From Physcomitrium patens (lineage: Eukaryota; Streptophyta; Bryopsida; Funariales; Funariaceae): a stretch of 64,000 bases of DNA. The DNA lies in the NCBI RefSeq assembly GCF_000002425.4, contig NC_037271.1:9537272-9601271 (forward strand), in the 5' to 3' direction. Below, piece by piece: positions 58,561 through 64,000 of this stretch (positions are counted from its first letter, which is position 1; every line of letters starts with the position of its first letter). Below the pieces are notes generated by a model. It saw only the letters and a program-made list of their open reading frames with translations, ran no database searches and had not been told where the DNA came from. The position numbers were made by a program, and so were the translations under genes.

Positions 58561-60978
58561 TATGTAGTCCAAACTCCCCTGTGTCCTGCCCAAAGTGTAT
58601 CATGATATTCTTTCAAAACTTGAATTTTAGACTCAAGATCTCCTACTATCTTTAATAAAAATTTATCACCTCTTTTTGGCCTCTTCCATAAGAATCCATC
58701 TTTAAGTAGATAACCATAGGATTGATGTCTAATATCTTTGAAGGTCTTATCCATCCATTTTTCTTGCTTCTTCATTGTGTTCAAGTAAGTTCTAATATCC
58801 CTCAATTTTCCTTCATACAAATCCTTATGGAAAATTTCAACTTCATCATTAAAATCCATTCCACCTGTAGAAAATAAATTTCCGTAGTTCTTGTCTTTTT
58901 GATCTTCACTCCTTTCATGAGACACCATTTCTTCTTCAAAGGTATATCTGGCTCTAGACAACATGTCTGCCACTAAGTTTTCTTTACCAGTAATATGTAC
59001 TAAAACAGAATTCAATGTTCTTATATATGCTATCCATCTTAGCATAGCAATATCTGGAGTAGTGCACTTAATTATCATTCCAAGTAAAGATAATCAATCT
59101 GTTTCTAAAACCACATTTGCTCCAATCAAATAATTCCTTTCAGCCTTTAGAGCAGTGAGAGCTTCTGAAAGCTCTCTTTTAACTTATAGATAAGCCCTTT
59201 GCCTCTTTGTAAGAATCCTAGCTCCAAATCTTATAGCAAATCTTCTCCCTTCCATATCATCTTGTCCATCTAATTACTATAGGACTTGTATCCACTATTA
59301 CAATCACTGGTCTTTCACATTGATAATCCACTTATCTAAGCAGAGGTGGTGAACTCAACATCTTCTTTAGATTTTTCATAGCTATTTCTTGTTCTTCTTT
59401 CCAAACAAATCTCTTACCTTTCCTCAATAACTTGTATAGTGGTTCTGAGATATGAGCAAAGTGAGGCACCCAAATATGATAGAATACACATGCCCCTAAA
59501 AACCTTTTGACTTCTGTAACACTTTTACAAGCCTTCATTCTAGATATAGCATCAATCTTATCAGGGTTTGATTTTCTACCATACTTGTCACACATGTGTC
59601 CCACGACTAGAATTTCATTAACTCCAAAGCTTGATTTCTCCAAAGATAATGTCAAGTTAACTGATTCCAATCTCTCCAATATCTTAGCCTCATCTTCAAT
59701 ATGTCTCTTGACAAACTTTCTGCAACCTTCAACATCCATGGTCTCATTCTTATCTTCTTCTCTATCTCTCTTAATAGGTATATCATCCAAAAATGGGATG
59801 GTATTCTCAGGTACAAAGTCTTTTAATATTTGATTCATAGTATTTTGCATATGAGCCACTGAGTTGGTTGCACCTAGAGGTAAAGTACACATCCTCATTA
59901 AACCCAAAGGAGTCTTCATGGTGGTTAAATCTCTACTCTCTTTAGCCAATTGAAATTGGTCATACCCAGAATACAAGTCTCCAATAGAATAGATGGCATG
60001 ACCTGCAAATTGCTCAGCCACTTAATCTACTATAGGTCCTGATCCCATGTTTTGGATAGTCACTTTGTTTGCAGGTTGCATATCCTGAATGAACCTCAAT
60101 GTCCCTGACTTCTTGGGTACTGTAAACCATCTATTAGAATAGGGAGCAATTGAAGATTCTAAAATTCCCATCTTCACTTTTTCCTTCAATAATTCTATCA
60201 ATTTTGTAAGCAAAGCTCTAGGCAGAGGTATAGGTTTGAAATCCCATAGAATATGTGGTACCGTAAAGATTACCATAGATACTATAAAATTAGGATCCAC
60301 ACATCCAATCTCATCAGGATTTAAGGCAAATGCCTTACCATGTTCAATAAGCATTTCTTGAAAAAGATTCCTCTCTATTGATGTCAAGAAATCACCCCCT
60401 CCAATCTTCAGCTTAAATAATGATTCTTGAGTAAATTGATGTCCAATTTTGCACCTTTCCCTTAAACTTGGCTCCATAATTCCTTGTTTGATATGCTCCA
60501 TAGTATCCACTGGTAACTGGGTAGCTACAAGTCTTATCTTTTTAGCTACAATTTTATATTTAGTTTGTACTTTAGCCTCTTGTTTCAACCCATAGCTTGT
60601 AGCAAGTCCACCATTTGCTACTATCTTTTCTAACCCCTTATAAGTTCCCCTTGAGTATAACTCTACAATAGCATCTCTATCCATGCTTACAGCCAAATCC
60701 TCCAAAACCTCTATCAAATCCTCTTCAAAACCCACTTTTTCTATCATTCCAACTATCGCTTCATCACTTGAAACAAAATCCACTCTTTTTAAGTTTTTTT
60801 CTTGTTTCTTCACCCTTCTTTTATTTACAAAATCTAAATCTTTGATCTTTTGAACACTCAAAAATCCATTACTAGTCAAGTTTAAAAATCCAAAACTCAT
60901 ATTATCTACACTGGGATTTATAGATGATTCATTTGCACCCATGTGTCCCCATCCTACAGAGGTGCTCTCTAGAAATCC
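58561..60978 (-). pseudogene. Reverse transcriptase and RNase H of element C
   Basis: The minus strand opens at the frameshift site; an ATG occurs at 60942 (MGANESSINPS). The open stretch of 306 codons contains SNRWFTVPKKSGTLRFIQDM; after TAA at 60019 a further 229 codons contain GDLYSGYDQFQLAKESRD, CTLPLGATNSVAHMQNTMN and the polymerase site PFLDDIPIKR. The next piece carries the RNase H tail (LVHITGKENLVADMLSRARY) and the start of integrase (YHDTLWAGHRGVWTTY). Stops near 59190 and 59330; the former is Gln in B (YSQVKRE). Confidence 0.9.
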
Positions 60979-61655
60979 ACAAAATTGTTTCTTGGCTCCA
61001 AAGGCATCCCTCTTAATTGCTCCTTGTGCCTCTCATGAATAGGTTTCATAGTAATAAATTGCACAACTTTTTTTTCATCCCAACTATAAATCCTGGCATA
61101 ATGTGAACCATCATCCAAGACTCTAGTCTCCATTCTAGCAGCAGTAATATAGGGCTGACCCAGTATTACTGGATATGTAGCAGAATTTTGTATAAAGAAA
61201 TTTTGTTCCACCTCCACATCTCCAATCTTGGTCTTTATAGCTAGACAAGCTCCATATAAATCACCTTGTTGATTATTTGCTACTCTAATTATCCAACCAT
61301 GGTTGATGTCAATTGGCCATTTATTCTTCTCATATATCTGCCTTGACATAATATTGATTTCAGATCCATGATCAACTAAGGCAAAAGTTGGATCTTGAAA
61401 ATCTCCCAGTCTCACATATGCCTCTGTAGTAGCTCTAGTCCAATAAGGAACTGAATAGCTACTATTTCCTATTCCATCATTATCACATTTAGAACAAGTG
61501 TTTAGACATGCTTCTTGTACAATCTCTTTTTTCACAGTAGATTCCTCAGATGTGTATTCCACTTGATGCTCTTTTATAACTCCCAACTTATTAAAGTGAA
61601 TCCTTGTCTTCCATATCAATCTTACTTCCAATTTTTGGCATTGCAAATTGTACAA
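60969..61655 (-). CDS. Retropepsin-like protease of element C
   Basis: A 228-codon frame with active site ALVDHGSEINIMSRQIYEKN and ATYPVILGQPYITAARMETR, closely matching B. It ends in TAG straight after the GGATTTC heptamer. The reading frame is +1 relative to the gag piece before it (61591-62238), whereas in B gag and protease share a frame; a one-base indel in C near 61600-61650 is the simplest explanation. The first ATG (61655) is not a genuine start, since the frame is a product of that shift. Confidence 0.85.
   Translation of the reverse strand: MYNLQCQKLEVRLIWKTRIHFNKLGVIKEHQVEYTSEESTVKKEIVQEACLNTCSKCDNDGIGNSSYSVPYWTRATTEAYVRLGDFQDPTFALVDHGSEINIMSRQIYEKNKWPIDINHGWIIRVANNQQGDLYGACLAIKTKIGDVEVEQNFFIQNSATYPVILGQPYITAARMETRVLDDGSHYARIYSWDEKKVVQFITMKPIHERHKEQLRGMPLEPRNNFVDF
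60972..60978 (-). promoter_or_regulatory. Candidate -1 frameshift heptamer, protease/RT of C
   Basis: In the protease frame the minus strand reads GTG GAT TTC TAG: heptamer G GAT TTC followed at once by the stop. RT is open in the -1 frame across this point. The same heptamer pattern occurs in B at 44781-44787. Confidence 0.65.
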
Positions 61656-63384
61656 ATACCTGCCCTATCTCTTCTTCTTCATCCATAGTTATCCGAGTGT
61701 CCAATACTTCGACCATAATAGCTTCAGTTGTCATCTGCCTCTTTCTCTTTATCACATTGATAATCAGCTCATGAAAATCTCTCTTGGCAATACCAAGAGC
61801 CTTTCTTAGAGTGAATTCAATCTTTGCATCCAAGATCTTCTCTTCTAAAATACTCTTAATATCTGTTGATGACTCTATATCAGATTGAAGCTTATAGGTA
61901 GGAGTTTTACCTTTAGCTTTGTTAGAATCATTCTTCTCCTTCATTTTGTCTTTCTCCCACCACTCTTTTCGTAATGGTGTGTCTGAAGGACGAGTAGAAG
62001 AAGGCACCTTCTCAAGATTTTGTTCCTCTTGAGCTTCTTTATTTCTTGGAGACCTCCTCTTGCTTGCTGGCTCACCAACATCTTCTTCACGAATAGCTCT
62101 ACCTCTTTTCTCTTCAACCATAGCATCATGCAAATCATCATCATGTTTGTCTTTACACAAAAAAGCTTTAATGCTAATGATATCAACTGGATCATCCCAT
62201 CCAGTTATCTTTCTAATAGCTTCAGCTCTCCTGATCATGGCTTCAGTGCTTAGTGAAGAATTAGCCTTAATTACCTTTTATTCAACCGTAATAGAATAAG
62301 CTTCAACTTCCTTTCCTTTTATGGCATTATTCTTTGATGTTTGATCTTCTACCAATTTTTTCATGCCACTCTTTCTAAAATTGGTCTTTAAAGGCTCATC
62401 TGATCCTGTCAGTCTTATCCTACCCTCCTTGAAATATACAATACCATCCTTGATTGCAACCTTATAGCTATCACAATTACCACGCTTGTGGTTTGGATTG
62501 TCACACCACATACATCTCTCCACAAATCCTTTTGACCCTTCAACTATCCTTGATGAGCTTACCATTTGGGATTTCTTTAATTCAGTCATTTCCACCTTCA
62601 AATCCCGTATGCCCTTGATTAATTCTTCAAGAGTGTCATTCTTCACAGTCTTTATTCTTTTTTGAAGTGGCTCTAGATTTTGAGTTGCAGGCACTGGTTC
62701 CAACCTTGATATTATACCATGAACCTTAATCTTCTGTTGTTTAGTCAAAAGTCCCACTGTCTCTTTTACTAGCTTCCAATTATTTGTAAAACCACTCTCA
62801 GATGTCTTATCTGCTAGGTGAAAGAATAACTTATCTTCCACGTGTTCATCAGCTGCTTACAAGAATAATCCAATTTTCTTTGTTTCCAATAGCTGCCTCT
62901 CTTGTCATGGCAACTGACCAAACTTTATTTCAAACTCCTTGATTAATTCATTTGGAGCCATTTGATTCCCAGGCCGTTGCTCAATCTACTCCAAAAAATT
63001 CACCTTGGTCATTCTTTATGAATCCTCCTCAAAAAATTCATCTTTCAATAGTTCTTCAAATTTCTTCCATGACATAGCCTCTGCATGCAACTCTTGCACT
63101 CTCTCCCTTGTTTCAAGTATCACTGCCAAATCAAAGGTAGTAATCATCTTCATTTTTGGAACTTGATGCACTTCCATTTTACATATGTAAATCCTTAAGA
63201 ACTTGGTGGTATTCCTTCCATCAAACCTCCCAATCTTGTCCACCACAACTTGTAAGGCCTTAGTAGTGCTCCTATCTTCTCCATGCACCTGTTGCCTTTC
63301 GTCCATAAATTGAGCAAATGCCCTAAATAAATCATGGGCACCTACACCTCCTGGTAATCCAAACCCTGGATTTTCATCCCCCAT
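61591..63384 (-). pseudogene. Gag of element C
   Basis: Starts MGDENPGFGLPGGVGAHDLF at 63384, continues with TKALQVVVDKIGRFDGRNTT, then stops at about 63014, 62980, 62920 and 62857; at 62980 (FLE-stop-IEQ) B has Trp and at 62857 (LFL-stop-AAD) B has CAA. The frame then runs open through a complete zinc knuckle CMWCDNPNHKRGNC near 62480-62520 and a basic region to 61591. There are no indels up to there. The knuckle is intact, unlike in B. Confidence 0.88.
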
Positions 63385-63418
63385 TTTAACTTATTGAGGA
63401 AATTAGTGCCTTAAGGCT

Positions 63419-63436
63419 CTCTCAGTGGAAGCACCA
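63419..63436 (-). other. Primer-binding site of element C
   Basis: The minus strand reads TGGTGCTTCCACTGAGAG, three bases after the LTR end. It starts with TGG, as required, but differs from the B site after the first five bases, so the two families probably use different tRNAs. Confidence 0.65.
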
Positions 63437-63439
63437 AGA

Positions 63440-63526
63440 TGTCGAGATAGAGAGGTTTTGCCTCAAGAAAGCGCTGGGCTTCTGGCTGTCACTAATTGCT
63501 TAATCAACCTTAAAATAAGAAAATCC

Positions 63527-63558
<32 letters not shown>

Positions 63559-64000
63559 AGTTCTCCTTTTGGGACAATTACACCAAATACTTTAGTCTTA
63601 AATAACCAACAACACCCAAAATATAGTAGAAGTACTCTAAAACCTTGTATATCCTTGTGTGGAAATTCTCTCGAACCTCAATACTTCATAACTCTTGATA
63701 CAACTATCCAAACAAGATAAAAATTTACATAAAGTACTGATATGTTGTTATTAATTTTTACAACAAATTTCAACTACAAATTCATTGCGGATCTTGAGAT
63801 ATCTTCAAAACCCTAACAGTCGCTTCAAACCCTAATCTTTATATACTCATGCGCAATTTTCTTCATATCTCACAAACCATAAGTCTAAATGCCACGAAAC
63901 TTGTATAGATAGTTTTTTAATACAAATTTTTACCTTCTCTCAAAGTTTGAGCCAAAATTTCGTTCGAAAACTCAAGTTATGGCTCCTAACACTACTTTGA
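63440..64000 (-). repeat. 5' LTR of element C (first part in window)
   Basis: 561 bases identical to 56122-56680 except that the (TA)n run is one unit longer. The LTR continues beyond the window. Confidence 0.95.

Larger units (their letters stand above)
56122..64000 (-). mobile_element. Ty3/gypsy element C, young, running off the window
   Basis: Minus-strand element with the 3' LTR at 56122-57388, polypurine tract, integrase, RNase H, RT, protease, gag, primer-binding site and the first 561 bases of the 5' LTR from 63440. Over that overlap the two LTRs are identical except for one TA unit. It shares gene order, capsid, protease and integrase motifs with B. It interrupts the protease of D; the left flank is ACGT (56118-56121). 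At least ten in-frame stops are present in spite of the LTR identity. Confidence 0.95.

Noticed and set aside
42361..63440. Alternative genetic code or RNA editing to explain the stops in B and C
   Set aside because: Stops are not at the same sites in both copies, involve all three stop codons, replace Trp as well as Gln/Arg, and SAHH ends normally at TGA.

Overview
The window looks like nuclear DNA of a land plant, probably a bryophyte such as a moss; the lineage is an inference. What the sequence shows directly: eukaryotic genes with short, in-phase GT-AG introns, a plant-like S-adenosylhomocysteine hydrolase 3' end, a TTTAGGG-like degenerate array, and large amounts of AT-rich Ty3/gypsy LTR retrotransposon DNA, including a chromodomain-bearing family. 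There are no bacterial operons, CRISPR arrays or organellar genes.

Layout. (1) 1-31 kb is a pile of nested retrotransposons. Family A (chromovirus) is present as a truncated copy A2 (1-4727, minus), a decayed plus-strand copy E (about 4730-12450 and 18765-19105), a structurally complete copy A (12451-18764, minus, 538-bp LTRs, target duplication GATGA) sitting inside E's last ORF, and a decayed copy H (24107-30859, minus). Into these have jumped long LTRs (1.25-1.8 kb) of a second lineage, B/C: solo LTRs at 792, 6376, 10000, 25115 and 27524, plus the remnant element B2 (19106-24106), which carries a small inversion. (2) 31-41.6 kb is the low-copy part: an unrecognised gene whose last four exons join in phase (35232-36153), a fragment of a glycoside hydrolase family 1 gene (near 38.8 kb), a GC-rich stretch (39.8-41.6 kb) and the C-terminal part of S-adenosylhomocysteine hydrolase, cut by a 100-N assembly gap. 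(3) 41.7-49.7 kb is a nearly complete B element (plus strand). (4) 49.7-56.1 kb holds remnants of three other elements. (5) 56.1 kb to the end is a very young C element (minus) inserted in one of them (D).

How it works together. The retrotransposon genes encode gag (capsid and zinc knuckle), protease, reverse transcriptase, RNase H and integrase. Reading frames show a -1 gag/pol frameshift in family A and a -1 protease/RT frameshift in the B/C lineage. Most copies carry premature stops that, where two copies can be compared, are usually C-to-T or G-to-A transitions, so the elements look silenced and decayed by deamination rather than by indels. The most novel-looking items are a conserved extra ORF downstream of the chromodomain in family A, a covarying hairpin just upstream of the polypurine tract in B and C, the conserved GGATTTY frameshift heptamer at the protease/RT junction, CG-centred 4-bp target duplications of the B/C lineage, and a near-perfect 31-bp inverted repeat at 33.9 kb.
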